NCBI GenBank assembly: GCA_026120185.1
Contig: JANUWF010001661.1
Coordinates: 186,001-250,000, forward strand
DNA from: Voacanga thouarsii
Lineage: Eukaryota > Streptophyta > Magnoliopsida > Gentianales > Apocynaceae
Length of the DNA stretch: 64,000 nt
Reading direction: 5' to 3'
Every line of letters begins with the position of its first letter. The first letter of the stretch is position 1. The translations under genes were made by a program, and so were the position numbers. Below are positions 46,185 to 56,870 of the stretch, one piece after another. The notes beneath the pieces were generated by a model. The model made no database searches. It had not been told where the DNA came from and was given only the letters and a program-made list of their open reading frames with translations.

Positions 46185-47596
46185 TGATTATAAAAATTAT
46201 ATAACAATAAGTACATTCACAATCAAGTTTAAATTAAAACGTTAATCCCAAATTATACATATGAGCAAGCGTACTCATCATTAAGCATAGCATAGGGTTT
46301 AAAACGAGTGTCAATCCTCAAGGAACAAGTATGCCTTAATCACTTTTCTTTCATTGTTTAACCGACTCAATAAAGTGAAAATGAATAAATAAAATAAAAT
46401 AAAAGAATATATACATGTCAAGGATGGAGAATTATGTAACTCAAGCCATTATTTTGACAAACATGATCTTAAAGTACCTAATCATTATCATAACTAATCA
46501 TTCTCTTAGCATCATGAAGGATTAAGATAGATTCACTTCTTTTCCAATCTATGAAATCACTATCTTCTAAACAAATTAGCATCACATATCCTATTTCAAC
46601 TAATTCACCCAAAAGATGCATTAAACACTATCCTTGATTAAATTTCCATATCCTGACAAATTTAAAACATGAAATTAACGAATGAATCCATATCCTAACA
46701 GACATCAATTAACTTTTAATTATCTAATTCTTAGCAATTAACCCCTTTTCCAAGTAAGTTAATAGGCAACAAATATGAAACTAATGAATTGAGACCACTA
46801 TCAGCCCCTTTTCCAAGCAAGTTAATAGGAAGAAGCAAGAAATTAATCTTGCAATTAGCATAAGTAATTAAATACCAAGAATAATAGTCAATTAATCAAA
46901 AGATCAAAGTAACTCTAAAAATCATGAATACCTAAAACAATATCAAATTACAATAAAATAATTAATACATCGTTGTTCAAGATAAGAAAACAAAGTTAAA
47001 AGAAAGCACTCAGAGACAAACCTCATTCTTCTTTCTTCGTGGACCCTCTTGTACATTCCTCCTTGATTTGATGAATTCCTATTTAATTTTGAGTGATTTG
47101 TGTTTTGCTCTGTGAATTCATTGTTTATCCATGTGTTTTTCCTCTATTTATAGGCTTTAGAAGTATCTAAATTCATCCCTCTAGGGTTTTTGACCGAATA
47201 GAAGAAGGAAAATATTAAAACTCTGGAAATTGCCAAAAATGCACACAAAAATCGAGGCACCGCCTCTGTACCAGTGCACAATCGGTGCCACCTGTCCTGC
47301 CTAGGGCCGGTGTCGGTTATGTTTTACTTCTCCATCCATTCGTCAATTTTTCTTGATTTTCGTGCCAATTCTTCCAGACTACAGCCGGCGCCGCCTCTGG
47401 CTCCTAACCGGCACCGATTATGTTCTGTTCATCAATTATTTTGCCTTATTTTACCCCTAAATCTAAAATAATGCACAAAATATCTTTTCAAGGTTAAAAT
47501 CTCAAATATGAAGGAATATGACCAGTTATTGCACAAAATGTATCACAAAATGGTCTCAAATAACTAAGAAATATATGACTAATTTAGACCCTATCA
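46185..47596 (-). repeat. Solo Athila-type LTR (family 1)
   Basis: The minus strand starts TGATAGGGTC at 47596; the left end is near 46185. It aligns with 4173-5907 (shared ATTAAAAC(G/A)TTAATC, TTATAAAAAT, CACTTTTC). It has a minus-strand TATA box TATAAATAGAGG (47141-47152) and a GC-rich module at 47250-47435. Flanking five-base words do not match convincingly, so the insertion boundaries may be off by a few bases. Confidence 0.7.
47141..47152 (-). promoter_or_regulatory. LTR TATA box
   Basis: TATAAATAGAGG on the minus strand, a near-ideal plant TATA box about 450 bases into the LTR from its U3 end. Confidence 0.65.
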
Positions 47597-48118
47597 CTAA
47601 TACATGAAGATATAGACTTGGAGGTAAGTATGACTATGATTTCTTTAAATTTTCAAACCCTCCAAAGAATGGGCGCGGTGAAAAGAGTTGGAGTTGAAGA
47701 AGCAGTTCATGCAGAAGAGCTTGAAATTCCTAATGAGCCTGAACATCATATTGAGCCTAATATTCCTATACCTCATTCTTCTTTGGCTGGGCCTATTGCA
47801 CCTATGATGCACATGTTGGGAGAAATAAGAGCAAGTATGGATTATGGATTTAATGGCGCACATCAAAGAATGGATTCCATGAAAGGATATTACACTCAAA
47901 GGATGGACCATCTCGGGCATCGAATGAATAATGTAGATGCGTTCATAGGATGGATGAAGTCTAATTTATATTCCTATTTTGACTCCATTCACTTTACTTA
48001 TTCTCCATAGCCTTTTTCTTTTAGTGTAAGGATATCTTCATATGCAAAACTACTGGTGGCTCCTCATGGAGATGAGCCAATGCATGATGATCCACCTTCT
48101 TCGGATGCATTGGCTTGA
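47597..48118 (+). pseudogene. Athila ORF-1, C-terminal part (copy A)
   Basis: The 130-residue frame at 47618-48010 includes an acidic stretch (EEAVHAEELEIPNEPEHHIE), MMHMLGEIRASMDYGFNGAH, QRMDHLGHRMNNVDAFIGWM and the end FDSIHFTYSP. After a stop it continues FSFSVRIS and APHGDEPMHDDPPSSDALA, ending at 48118. It is the tail of the ORF begun at 45478, with helical, Met/Gln-rich character. Copy B has the last part at 59166-59334. Confidence 0.7.
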
Positions 48119-48978
48119 GTGTTTTTAGTAGTTGCTTATTTTCTTTTCCCTTTCTTTTTATGTATTTTCTTTTAGTTTGAGAGACTTCTAGACTAGGTTA
48201 CTTTATGCATTTTTTCTTTATGTTACTTTGTATGTTGCGCTTTTCCTTTTTCTTTTAGCTATGTACTAAGGCAACATACAAGGCTTGAGCATTTGTTCTT
48301 GTTCATCTTTGATACTTTTTACTGGATTATTGGTGCGACTTCTAGGAGCTTTATTTTTCATGACCATCTTGCAGCATATTTGGACTTGGAAAGTATTTGT
48401 TTTTCTTTTCCCTTATCTTTCTCTTTATCATTAGATATGCTTTATTTCTTTATTTTTTGTCCATTGAGGATAATATATGGTTTAAGTGTGGGGATGTGAA
48501 AACAAATATTTTTCATGCATTTATTGTCATAATTTTTTTTCATGCTTTTTAATCCAAGATTAGTGGAAACAATTCTTCTCTTTTACTTTGAAATTTTTCT
48601 TGATTTTTATTTAGTTGAGTTGATTTTTGCTAAACTTTTATATTAGGTTAAGTCCCGAGAATTTAGATGAATCTTGTTTATTTCTTACTAGTTGAATGAA
48701 ACTTTTGACTTTGAAAGATTTATATAAGTGATATGGTGAAGTATAAGTTTGGTATGTGTGCTAACTTTGGTTGAAAACATTGTCTAGACTAGTCTTAAAT
48801 TTAGGTTTAAGTAAACAGGATAGAGTAGGTGGTTCCCAAATGGCACCTACTAAATAAGGGAAAAAAAGGTTTGGGAATGCAAAGTGTATGTCCTTTGACA
48901 AAAAGCAATGTGTGGAAAAAAAAGTGTTAAAAAATATGCAAAGAAAAAAAATGAAAAGGGGCCAATACGGTGAGATGG
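48119..48978 (+). other. Athila 3' region with PPT-like motif (copy A)
   Basis: Non-coding and matched closely by 59335-60200. TTGAGGATAATATATGG then TTTAAGTGTGGGGATG (48464-48495) follows the Athila polypurine-tract pattern. The open frames in this stretch are T-rich artefacts that recur in copy B. Confidence 0.6.
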
Positions 48979-49340
48979 TGTGAATTCTGGCGGGGCACGA
49001 AACAACTACACCCAAAGAATTCTTTAACGTGAAGCATTTTTCAGCTAGGAATGTGATTGAAAGATGTTTTTGGATTGTTAAAAATTCATTGGGGTATTCT
49101 TAGAAGTCCATGTTGGTATCCTATTAAAACATAAGATAGAATCATTATAGCTTGTTGCCTTCTCCATAACCATATAAGAAGAGAAATGCCTATAGATCCA
49201 TTCGAAGCTGATTTAGATGGCCAAGAAAATAAAGATGTTGAATTAGGAAGAGAACAAATCAGCATTGTTGAAACTTCTGAAGAATGGACTAATTGGAGAT
49301 AAAATCTAGCTAATGAAATATTTGATGAATGGGTGTAAAA
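48979..49340 (+). pseudogene. PIF/Harbinger transposase, C-terminal remnant
   Basis: Frame 1 reads EFFNVKHFSARNVIERCF (~49015-49065), then after a one-base slip in a T-run GLLKIHWGILRSPCWYPIKT, a stop, and RIIIACCLLHNHIRREMPID, PFEADLDGQ, SEEWTNWR. This is the conserved C-terminal part of HARBI1-like DDE transposases ('ARNVIERCFG.LK.RW.IL', 'IIIACCLLHNFI'). The N-terminal two thirds, including the first catalytic residues, is absent. Domesticated status is excluded by the frameshift and stops. Confidence 0.85.
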
Positions 49341-49651
49341 ATAGGCATATGGAATAAAAAATAATGCACTAGTTTTTTTTTTTTTAAAGCAGTTTTATAA
49401 GGAAATGTATACTTTATTTATATAATGTTTTCTTTAACCTTTTTTTTCTTTTTAAGGATTTAATCACATATTCTAATATTGTCATTTAACATTTCTTTTA
49501 TTTTATAGAATATATGAATATTATGAAATCATTTAGAATGAGTATTATTACTATTATATGGTGTTCTTTTAGCTATTGTTATTGCCATTATTTTTATAGT
49601 ATTGTTTTATTTAAAGCCTTTGTAATTAATTTGCATGTTTAAAGATATGGT
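49341..49651 (+). other. PIF/Harbinger inter-ORF spacer
   Basis: AT-rich sequence between the transposase remnant and the SANT-like ORF; no gene. Confidence 0.55.
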
Positions 49652-49770
49652 TACTGGATCTTATCAAGGTAGAGGAGTTAATCATGTATGGACAATTGAA
49701 GAAGATGCAAAGCTTATTGAAGCTTTGCCATAACTAAAAGAGAAAGGAAAGCCTTTCTTCTCAAAACATA
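49652..49770 (+). pseudogene. PIF/Harbinger SANT/Myb-like ORF remnant
   Basis: VTGSYQGRGVNHVWTIEEDA then KLIEALP, a stop, and LKEKGK matches the start of the Myb/SANT-like partner protein encoded beside PIF/Harbinger transposases ('RGRNKR.WT.EED..L..AL'). Only the first helix region survives before it runs into Copia leader sequence at about 49775. Confidence 0.7.
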
Positions 49771-49774
49771 CATG

Positions 49775-50468
49775 AACACATAGGTTTGGCCAAAATTAAT
49801 TTCCTACTTGGCTCAAGGAAATTAATCTAGAAAAATGTATAATCAAGCCATGTAATTAAGTCTATTACAATTTTGTCAAATTGTTGATATTATGCATACC
49901 AAACGATGAGACCACTAATTAAAGAACTAAATCACTCAAAAAATATTAAATCTAAAACATTCCATTAATATAGTAAGTACAAAGTTCTTTTTCGAGATTA
50001 GGTTGTTGGGCATTCCCAACCTACTTGACATCGAGTATGTTCATGATATGGAATTTGATTCTAGATTAATGTATTAGATTTAACTAATATCTTTATCACG
50101 GTTGGGCATCCCCAAGCATAGAAAATGTTAGAGGCTAAGTTGGGGTAGCACTAAATACTTTAAAATTAAAATATATTAATCACCCAATGTACCACTACTT
50201 GCATTTGATGCAATTGGTATTGGATACATAGCATTGAACTTAAGAATGGTTTGTTGGGTATCTCCAAAGTCATTCTTAAGGAATTTGAATACTAATCCAC
50301 TAGAAAAGCTTCCAATAGGCTTTCTCGAATCAATAGTGGGGGGCTATTGATTTAAGTAAAGAGTGGAACAAATACGCGTTTAATTAAAGACTTAATTAAA
50401 TACATCACATGTGCATATATATAGTCTAATATCTCTTATCTTACATCTAGGCCATTTGCATCATAACA
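49775..50468 (+). other. Leader of a second Copia-2-family element
   Basis: It aligns with the Copia-2 leader read on the minus strand (39230-38493), for instance TTTCGAGATTAGGTTGTTGG with TTTCGAGACCAGGTTATTGG. It includes three hairpin segments around TTGGG-N4-CCCAA at 50005-50020, 50102-50115 and 50239-50280. No coding. Confidence 0.75.
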
Positions 50469-51150
50469 ATGAATTTGAATTTACGTAGCATTTTGGAAAC
50501 AAACAAGCTTAATGAATCCAACTTTTTGGACTAGTATAGAAATTTGAGAATCGTTCTCAAATAAAAAAAGTCACTCTACATGTTAGATGTTTTTATTCCA
50601 CCATCTCCAGCTAATAATGCTCTTATTGAAGAGCCTGAAGTCCACGAGAAGCATCAAGAGGGTAGTGACACAACATCTTGTATCATACTAGAGTCAATGG
50701 CCACTGAACTTCAACAACAGTATGAGCATATGGATGCTCATACTATTATCTTTCATCTAAGTAAGCTTTTCGATAAGCAAGCTAAATAGAGAGATATGAG
50801 CTCTCTAAGCAGTTGTTCCATTCTACGATAGTAGAGGGCACTTCTATGGCTACTCACAGACTAAAAATACTGGAATTGATTGAGAAGCTTGGATCACTTG
50901 GTTTCATGATGGATCACGAATTAAGTATAGACTTAATTCTTCAGTCTTTACCATCTAGTTTTTCACAATTTATGATGAACTACCAGATGAATAAGATTTA
51001 GACCATTATACCTGAGTTGATCAACTTTTTCAAGACTATGGAGTCTTGTATGAAGAAAGAAAATGTTGCAGTCTTGTTGGTTGATTCTTTTTCCAAGAAG
51101 AAAAATGTTTCTAAGAAGAAAAAGAATAATCCAACCAAACTAGGTAAATC
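50469..51150 (+). pseudogene. Copia-2-family gag, truncated
   Basis: The ATG at 50469 gives MNLNLRSILETNKLNESNF, then a TAG where the other copy has W, YRNLRIVLK, DTTSCIILESMATELQQQYE, then frame changes and KILELIEKLGSLGFMMDHEL, SIDLILQSLPSSFSQFMMNY and PELINFFKTMES. The lysine-rich linker is reached, but the zinc knuckle is not: at about 51150 caulimovirid sequence begins. Confidence 0.85.
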
Positions 51151-51198
51151 ATCAATATTCATATGATGTTATTTGATAAGGTTTCTAAAGTTTGAATT

Positions 51199-52350
51199 CA
51201 AGTTCTTCAAGACTCTCTTCCTGAAAGCCTGAATAAACTCACCTTTAAATCCAAACAACCTATTCATAAGAGATTTGTAAATCCCCATACTCAAAACTAT
51301 TATCCCCATCTTTCATTTCTTGATGTACAATTTGAAGAGCGCTATCTCGATACTCATGTAGTCTTTACTGGTCACGATATTACCGAATGGAATATTAATG
51401 GCATGTCTGAACATCAAATCCTCAATGTCATTCAAGAAATGGCAGTAGTTATTACAGCTATTAAATGCTCTAATTCTTCTAATTCCGATGTTTCTATTCT
51501 TTATATCTTAACCACTGGTTTTACTAGTGTCCTTCATGTGTGGTGGCATAACTACCTCACTGACAATCAACGATATGAAATTATGAATACCTCCAGAATC
51601 CAAACTAAAACCGCATTAGACACCTCAGGTCAACCAATAACCACACACGAACAAGTTCTTGATTGCTTAAATACTTTAATATTTACCATAAATAGAAGTT
51701 TTGAAATTCTTACTAATTTAACGTGTCCCAAATTACATGATTTTAGATGGTATAAAGATATGTTTTTACAAAAAGTAATGCTTCGATCTGATTGTCATCA
51801 TGCATTTTGGAAAGAAAGATTCATTTCTGGATTACCACATTTATTTGCTGATAAAGTAAGACAAAAACTAAAATTAGATTGGGGAAATACAGTCCCTTAT
51901 GAAATCCTATCTTATGGTCAATTAATTAGTTACATAAATCAAGTAGGAGCTGATCTTTGCACTGATTTAAAACTTAAAGCACAAATGGAATCTTATCATA
52001 AAAATTCTAAAAAAGAATTAGGAAATTTTTGTTAGATATTTGGCTATGCTCCCATTATACCTCCCTCTAAAGAACTAAAAAAGAAAGTTAAATCAAAAAG
52101 AAAAATTTCTAAAACGCCAAGAGAAAAATTTTATAAAAGTTAAAAAAAAATGCACAAAAGAAGAGAAAGATAAGGATCAAATCAAATGTTACTTCTGTGG
52201 AAAAAAAGGAAATAAAGTTGACAAATGCAAACAAAAACAGAAAAAGAAAAAGAAGGTTAGTGAACTCTCTTTAAATAAAGATATTTTAAATCAAATAAAA
52301 GCTATTCTAGATGAATCATAATCTTCTAATACCTTTGATAGTAATATTGA
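51199..52350 (+). pseudogene. Caulimovirid coat-protein region with zinc knuckle
   Basis: Open from 51196 to 52035 in one frame (a stop at 51193 precedes it), with frameshifts after 52036. It resembles the caulimovirid capsid region: a helical segment with a W-rich middle, the WKERFISGLPHLFADKVR motif near residue 140 of the frame starting at 51403, then a lysine-rich stretch and CYFCGKKGNKVDKC (52187-52228), a CCHC knuckle with the histidine replaced by Asn. An E/S-rich tail follows. In the family this part packages the genome. Confidence 0.8.
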
Positions 52351-53559
52351 TGAAATCTTTGAAATTCAAGAAAATTCCTCCAAAAATGAATCCTTAAGTA
52401 AAGTTTCTTCTTGTGGATATACTGGAATTTTACCTATTCCATAGGAGAAATTAAAATGCTTAGTTTCAATAAAATTAATTTTATTACAAAAGCCAATAAA
52501 GAACTTTTTTTTTTGAACTTTTAGATCATATTCAAGATGAAAATGTTAAATGAGAATATTTACTAAAGGTAAAAGATATGGTTTTAAATCCTAAACAACA
52601 AGTAGAACCCTATAATCTCATAGAAGCTTTTGATAGATTTAAACGAAAAGATAAAGAAGAAACAATTTCTTTACAAGATTTATATACTGAAATTAATCAT
52701 TTAAAACAAGAGGTTAAAAGTCTGTAAGAACAAAATGAATAGAGAATTACTGATATAAATAATATTAATATTGATCTATTACATTTAAAAATAGAAAAAC
52801 CACTTTTAGATGATACCTTAGATAATGATACTTTTTCAATAGAAGAAAGCCAAAAAGCTGATTATATTTACGTTGTTTTTAGAACTACTTTTCAAAAATG
52901 GTATATTCCTGTTATTTTAAAAGTAGATAATTTTGTAATAAAAACAGCTACTTTACTTGATTCTGGTGCTGATCAAAATTGTATCCAAGAAGGATGAGTT
53001 CCCACTAAAAATTATGAAGAAACTGCTACTAAATTATATTCGGCTTCTGGAAGTCAACTTCAAGTTAGTTTTAAATTATCAAATGCTCATATTTGTAATA
53101 ACAAATTTTTCTTTGTTAATTCTTTCATTCTTATCAAAGATTTAAATGAAGAAATAATTCTAGGAACGCCATTTTTAACTCAGATTTGTCCTTTTGAAGT
53201 AGATCAGCATGGAGTTCATACTAACATAGGATCTATTCGAGTCACATTCCCTTTTCTTTTAAGTCCACAAAGTAAAGATATCACCAGTTTAAAAAGAAAA
53301 ATAATTCTCCAACAAAATCAAATCAACTTTTTAAAAGAAGATGTGAAATACAAAAGAATCCAAGAATAGTTAAATTCCCGTGTAGTACAAGATAAGATTG
53401 AAGACATCGGAAAAGATATAGAAAATCATATCTATTCTGACATACCAACAGCCTTTTGGAATAGGAAAAAGCATGTAGTAAGCTTATCATATATTGATGA
53501 TTTTACAGAAAGCATTATAGCAACTAAAGTATGACCAATTCAGATGAATCAAGAACTTC
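52351..53559 (+). pseudogene. Caulimovirid aspartic protease region
   Basis: A lysine/glutamate-rich linker (52351-52860) leads to the retropepsin-like domain at about 52890-53190. The active-site box reads LLDSGAD, with the DSG triad intact, and the flap/core strand ends in ILGTPFL near 53160. In-frame stops lie on both sides (for example at ~52996), so no processing enzyme could be made. The stretch from 53200 to 53559 joins to RT. Confidence 0.8.
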
Positions 53560-54300
53560 TTGAATATTGTAAATAGGAAATATTTACATTATTAGCTAAA
53601 GGAATCATCCATGAATCACAGTCCCTTTGGTCTTGTGCGGCTTTTTTTGTAAACAATAATACTGAAAAAGAACGAGGTACTCCTAGATTAGTCATTAATT
53701 ATAAACCTCTTAATAAAGCATTAAAATGGATTAGATATCCAATTCCTAATAAAAGAGATCTATTCAAACAAACTTTTAAAGTAGTCATCTTTAGTAAATT
53801 TGATATGAAATCAGGTTTTTGGCAAATCTAGATTACAGAAGAAGATAGATATAAAACTACCTTTAATGTTCTTTTTGGTCAATATAAATGGAATGTCATG
53901 CCCTTTAGTCTTAAAAATGCCCCTAGTGAATTCCAAAAAGTCATGAATGATATTTTTACTCCTTATACACCCTTTACCATTATTTATATTGATGATATTT
54001 TAGTCTTTAATCAATCCCTTGATTAACACTTTAAACACCGTTCTCTTTTTTGTGAAATTATCACTAAAAACGAGTTGGTAGTGAGTGCTACGAAACTTAA
54101 ACTCTGTCAAACCAAAATTCGATTTTTATGCCATGAACTTCATCAAGGTATGTATAAACCCATTTATCGAGCCATAGAGTTTGCCGATAAGTTCCCTAAT
54201 GAAATTAAGGATAAAACTAAGTTGCAAAGATTTCTTGGATGTTTGAATTATATTTCTAATTTCATTCCCAACTTAAGACAACTTTGTGAACCTTTTTATC
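53560..54300 (+). pseudogene. Caulimovirid reverse transcriptase (broken)
   Basis: RT fingers and palm: LLAKGIIHESQS and LVINYKPLNKAL, then KFDMKSGFWQI, a stop, and the catalytic box YIDDILVFNQ near 53985-54014 with both aspartates intact. The thumb region follows (54075-54300: KLQRFLGCLNYISNFIPNLR). Stops at ~53829 and ~54023 and others interrupt. Related to Gypsy RT but without integrase downstream. Confidence 0.88.
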
Positions 54301-54820
54301 AAAGGCTTTGAAAAAAAATCACGTTGCTTGGGGTATAGAACAAACCCAAACTATTCAAAAAATCAAGAAAATTGTCAAAAAACTTCCTTGTCTTGGTATT
54401 CTAAATCCTGATGCTTTTATGATTGTTGAAACAGATGCCTCTAAACTTAGTTATAGAGGCATTCTTAAACAAAAGAAATCTGCTTCTTCATCTAAACAAT
54501 TAGTCCAATATCATTTTAGTATCTAGCTGTCCAGTTAAAAGAATTATAGTACTATTAAAAAGGAAATTCTTTCTATTATTTTTTGCATCTCTAAATTTCA
54601 AGATGATTTAATTGACAAAAAATTCCTTTTTCGTATTGATTGCAAAGTAGCAAAAGATGTTTTACAAAAGGATGTAAAAAACCTTCTTGCTAAATAGATT
54701 TTTGCCAGATAGCAAGCATTACTTTCAAGTTTTGATTTTGACATTGAATTTATCAAAGGAGAATCTAATTCTCTTCCTGATTTTCTAACAAGAGAGTTTT
54801 TGCAAGGACAATCTAGATAA
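54301..54820 (+). pseudogene. Caulimovirid RNase H (broken)
   Basis: After a stop at 54309 the frame carries the RT-RNase H connection and the domain start IVETDASKLSY (about 54420), then ISIIFC-type helix sequence and a C-terminal FDIEFIKGESNSLPDFLTRE, the family's typical RNase H end. Several in-frame stops. The polyprotein ends near 54820. Confidence 0.85.
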
Positions 54821-54863
54821 GATTGCGATCTTATATTTTCTTTGACAAAGGTGAGCTTAAGTC

Positions 54864-54873
54864 TATAAATAGA
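54864..54873 (+). promoter_or_regulatory. Caulimovirid intergenic TATA box
   Basis: TATAAATAGA lies about 45 bases after the RNase H end, where caulimovirids place the promoter of the genome-length RNA. AATAAA follows at 54875, and a small hairpin (ATGAAG/CTTCAT) at ~54881-54897. No primer-binding site could be found nearby. Confidence 0.6.
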
Positions 54874-55008
54874 GAATAAACATGAAGTAGATCTTCATGC
54901 ATCGCTCGATACAATTCTCAACCTTGAGGACTAGCACCAAATTGATTTGTAGTTCTTGCTTCTTATCCGCCTCTTCTAGGTTCTTCTCTTACAAGACCAC
55001 ATTTAACC

Positions 55009-56540
55009 ATGAATCCTTTTAATTCCCTTTCTTCTCATGCAAAAACCACTGAAACCCAGAAAACAGATAGTTCTTTCTATGCCATAACTCCACCAACTTA
55101 TTTTAAAGAAGCAGTTTCTCCTCAAACTCCTAAAAAACCAGAAAAATCTTTTTCTCCTCAAAACCCAGAGACTTTTGAATTTGTTACTAAAACTTTACTC
55201 CCTCTCCTAGCAATTCCAAAAGAGTTAGCTAGCAAAACAGAATGAGAACTTGTAAAAAGTCTTCATCCTGAAGCCTATAATCAATCCAGTCATGTGTTTT
55301 ATACTAAACCCTTAAAAACTAGACTTTTTTTATGAGCATATTCTTTTTACCACTGGTTCGATTGAATTGGAACATGAAAGAAATCCTTCCTGGAATGACA
55401 AAGGCATTGCTTCTTCGAGATGCCGAATAGTCAAAACCCTTAACCTCAACACCTAGCCAATAATAGGTATCTATACACCAATTCAGTTCAAAAGTCCTTC
55501 AAGACCTCCCACGTATGATTTCATGGATCACTTAAATGCATGGCACAATTTTTTCTACCTTCGAGATCTTACTTATACCTAGTTCATTAAATATAGAAAA
55601 GATGTAGTTAATCCCATTCCCATATAGTTCTATCAATGGTGGAAAATATTTGGCGGAAATCAGCAGACGCTTTCAAAACAGTATAAAATCCAATTTGATC
55701 AGTATGTTCAAGAGAATCAGCTTTTACATTTTCCAACTTTTACATTTTCCAGCTTATATTCAGGATTGTAAGTTCTTTTTTCACAAGAAGATTTGTTTTA
55801 TTCTTGGGTGGAATTATAAGTTTGACACCCTTGAATCGGTTTGACATTTGTGTCGAGAAATTAAAATCAAAGGATGGACACCTACACCATTACCTGCGGC
55901 AGCAATCAGTTTAGTAAATCCCATTACTTCCTAAAAAGGAGATAGACACAATAGCTCTTCTTCCAATAAAGAAAAATCTAGAATTTCTAAAGGAAATTTA
56001 CAGCTTCAACTTCAAATGCTACAAAATCATATTCAATTAGCAACAAAAGACAGTGATGATAAAACCCAACCAGATTTCAGCTTCTTTGATAATAATAATG
56101 GTGACCAAGATAATCCTACCGGTATTGCAGCAGCATACCTTTGCCTAAGTCCTTAATAGGACAAGACTACACTAAAAAAGAAAAAGAAAGCTTCGACAAT
56201 TGTAGTTGGAGAAAATGTCTAAATCCCTTTCTTCAATCATTGAGATTCTCTATAAGTTGGATCATTGCACCTACAATAATGGCGGACCCCTCCACTCAAA
56301 AAGAATTATTGAACCAATCCTCCAAGTGGCCGACAACATGATTCCTTCGTCACAAGTGTGGGACCACTCAGCAATAATGCAAGAAGCTCTCCAAAAATGC
56401 TATACCACTCAGGCCTATTTAAGGCATCGTTTCCTCGAAGAAATGCAGAGTGAATTTATGAGTCCTTCCAAAGAAAACTCTTTATATTTTGAGATAGACT
56501 TTTTTCTTTTCAAGTTTGAAAACATTTTGTTTTAGTTTTT
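55009..56540 (+). pseudogene. Caulimovirid second ORF, function unknown
   Basis: Starts at the ATG at 55009 (MNPFNSLSSHAKTTETQK), 79 residues to the first stop, then recognisable only across frames to 56535: a W/F-rich middle (IGIYTPIQFKSPSRPPTYD, FYQWWKIFGGNQQTLSKQY) and a helical C-terminus (GGPLHSKRIIEPILQVADNM, MQEALQKCYTTQAYLRHRFL). I do not recognise a catalytic motif. Similar ORFs accompany endogenous pararetroviruses in plants. A 17-base tandem duplication (ACTTTTACATTTTCCA-like) lies at ~55720-55755. Confidence 0.55.
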
Positions 56541-56870
56541 TTTTCTCTTTAAACAGTTTGTATCAAGCAGATTTTATTAACTTTTAATTGAAGAATTCCT
56601 GGGTGCAACCCGATTGTGTTCTAAGGAGATCTTATGTGCTTGCATAATTATGATCTCACATGTTTACCTTTTTGTGTTCTTTTCACAAAACTCATTTTGT
56701 TTTCTTGGTTGCCTAGGCTTTATTAAGAAGATGAAGCTATATCAAGTAAACAACGTAAAACAAAAGTGCTTATTGGAAGGAAACCAACTCTTTCTTTTTC
56801 CTATTATTCCACTTTATTTTTCATTTTTTATTTTTTCCTAAAGAAAAAAATTAATTTCTGAAAAAAGCAT
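56541..56870 (+). other. T-rich junction between caulimovirid and Athila copy B
   Basis: No gene. T-runs and A-runs dominate; the exact end of the viral copy cannot be set. Confidence 0.4.

Larger units (their letters stand above)
45472..48978 (+). mobile_element. Athila ORF-1 copy A with nested solo LTR
   Basis: A truncated Athila-lineage fragment: ORF-1 N-terminal part (45478-46184), solo LTR (46185-47596), ORF-1 C-terminal part (47597-48118) and downstream non-coding sequence (48119-48978). It is closely related to copy B at 57998-60200. The left end is cut by the Copia-2 LTR and the right end by PIF/Harbinger sequence. Confidence 0.8.
51150..56540 (+). mobile_element. Endogenous caulimovirid (pararetrovirus) copy
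   Basis: A linear, inactivated copy of a plant pararetrovirus: coat-protein region, zinc knuckle, aspartic protease, RT, RNase H, an intergenic segment with a TATA box, then a second decayed ORF. No LTRs and no integrase are present, as expected of Caulimoviridae. The movement-protein region that should precede the coat protein is missing. The layout (one polyprotein plus a second ORF) suggests a florendovirus- or petuvirus-like lineage; that is inference. Many stops and frameshifts make it non-functional. Confidence 0.85.

Noticed and set aside
46165..46190. Alternative LTR start at TGATG (46170) with a matching target duplication
   Set aside because: Neither TGATG nor TGATTA gives a five-base flank equal to the one after 47596, so no duplication is claimed.
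48293..48499. Hydrophobic 68-residue frame that looks membrane-like, repeated at 59504-59761
   Set aside because: T-rich untranslated region of the Athila copies; repeated because the elements are related.
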